Assembly (NCBI GenBank): GCA_012934845.2
Contig: WNNJ02002311.1
Span: forward strand, 1 to 64,000
Direction: 5' to 3'
Length of the DNA: 64,000 bases
DNA from: Pomphorhynchus laevis
Lineage: Eukaryota > Acanthocephala > Palaeacanthocephala > Echinorhynchida > Pomphorhynchidae
Position numbers and translations under genes: made by a program
Notes under the pieces: generated by a model
The model's input: only the letters and a program-made list of their open reading frames with translations
The model's database searches: none
Told to the model about the DNA's origin: nothing
Part shown: positions 63,360 to 64,000 of the stretch, piece after piece
Layout of the letters: every line of letters starts with the position of its first letter
How positions within the stretch are numbered: the stretch's first letter is position 1

Positions 63360-64000
63360 ATTTTAACGTGGCAAATGCGTGCCAGCGCACGCTTACATGA
63401 CCACAACAAAACAAAACTGTGAATCAGGTGTCGAGAAGGTGTGAACGGAGGAGATGTTTGAATTTGATAAAGGAGGGGGCGCGGCGGACGTCGAGAGGGA
63501 GTTGATTCCAGGCGAGTGAGGCGGCGACGAGGAAGGATCGGAGACCGTAGTTGTTGGAGTAATTAGGAACGTGGACTAAGAGGGTATGACAGGAACGAAG
63601 CGATAGCGAGGTGGGGCGAGTATCGTCTAAGAAAGGAAGGTTGATGAACGATGGGGAGCCGACAGCGATGAGACGAAAGGTAACGAGAAGAAGGCGGAGT
63701 TTGATGCGGATGTGGATGGTGGGCCAGGAGAGTTGGGCAAAATATGTGGATGTGTGGTCGAAGCGATGGAGACGAAAGAGCACTCGAACGGCGGTGTTGA
63801 TTATTCGTTGTAGGGGTAGGATGATGGATTTTGGAGAATTGGCGAAAAGGCTAAGGCAGTAATCGATTTTAGGGAAAAGAAGCGATGAAATAAGAGACAT
63901 ACAAGAACGGAAGTCGATAAGGGGGCGGATACGGCGGATGTCACGGAGAATTAAGTTAGATGAGCGGACCTTGTCACGGACGAAGGGTTTAAGGGAAATG
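63360..64000 (-). mobile_element. L2-like LINE, copy D (cut by window edge)
   Basis: Minus strand 63900-63424 encodes MSLISSLLFPKIDYCLSLFA, RLHRFDHTSTYFAQLSWPTI, VPNYSNNYGLRSFLVAASLA and WNQLPLDVRRAPSFIKFKHL, open over 158 codons. It is GC-richer than copies A to C and forms a separate subfamily. The 3' end has a perfect hairpin GCGTGC-CAGC-GCACGC (63377-63392). The element continues past base 64000. Confidence 0.88.

Overview
This is nuclear DNA from an AT-rich, intron-rich invertebrate animal. I cannot name the clade from the sequence. The evidence is a spliced, conserved animal gene with introns of 3 to 7.5 kb, canonical GT-AG splice sites, a fragment of a U4 spliceosomal RNA, and dense animal retroelements. 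The retroelements include RTE-like, Jockey/I-like, L2-like and CR1-like LINEs, a Penelope-like element, mariner and Ty3/gypsy fossils. There is no sign of bacterial gene structure.

Host genes. Four exons of prefoldin subunit 3 (VBP1/PFDN3) lie on the minus strand at 24300-24080, 21121-21018, 15500-15391 and 7922-7792. They splice in phase into 188 codons, and the last part of the gene is not found in the window. Upstream on the same strand, at 27877-26015, is an uninterrupted 620-codon gene that I do not recognise, with a poly(A) signal after its stop. Almost everything else is repeat-derived.

Layout. 0.1-6.2 kb: fragments of an unusual reverse-transcriptase-like repeat family and one RTE-like LINE (minus). 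6.2-24.3 kb: prefoldin introns holding a MITE, a dead mariner, a Jockey/I-like LINE, tandem repeats and several small structured repeats. 26-28 kb: the unrecognised gene. 28-31 kb: LINE and RT-like debris. 31.4-35.3 kb: an L2-like LINE interrupted by a U4 snRNA-LINE chimera. 36-43 kb: a nest of gypsy fossils and RT-like elements inserted into each other. 43-48.5 kb: a second Jockey/I-like LINE and a Penelope-like element. 49.8-54.8 kb: two CR1-like LINEs. 55-61 kb: two very similar L2-like copies in inverted orientation. 61-64 kb: more LINE ends, with an L2-like copy cut by the window edge.

Most notable. Two families of short dispersed repeats carry all three conserved strands of a hammerhead ribozyme core (CUGANGA, GAAA, GUC or GUA). 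Each strand is flanked by helices that covary between copies, but the strands occur in an order that no described hammerhead type uses. The second observation is the U4-LINE chimeric retrocopy. The third is the multi-locus RT-like family, one fragment of which is flanked by a 70-bp direct duplication.
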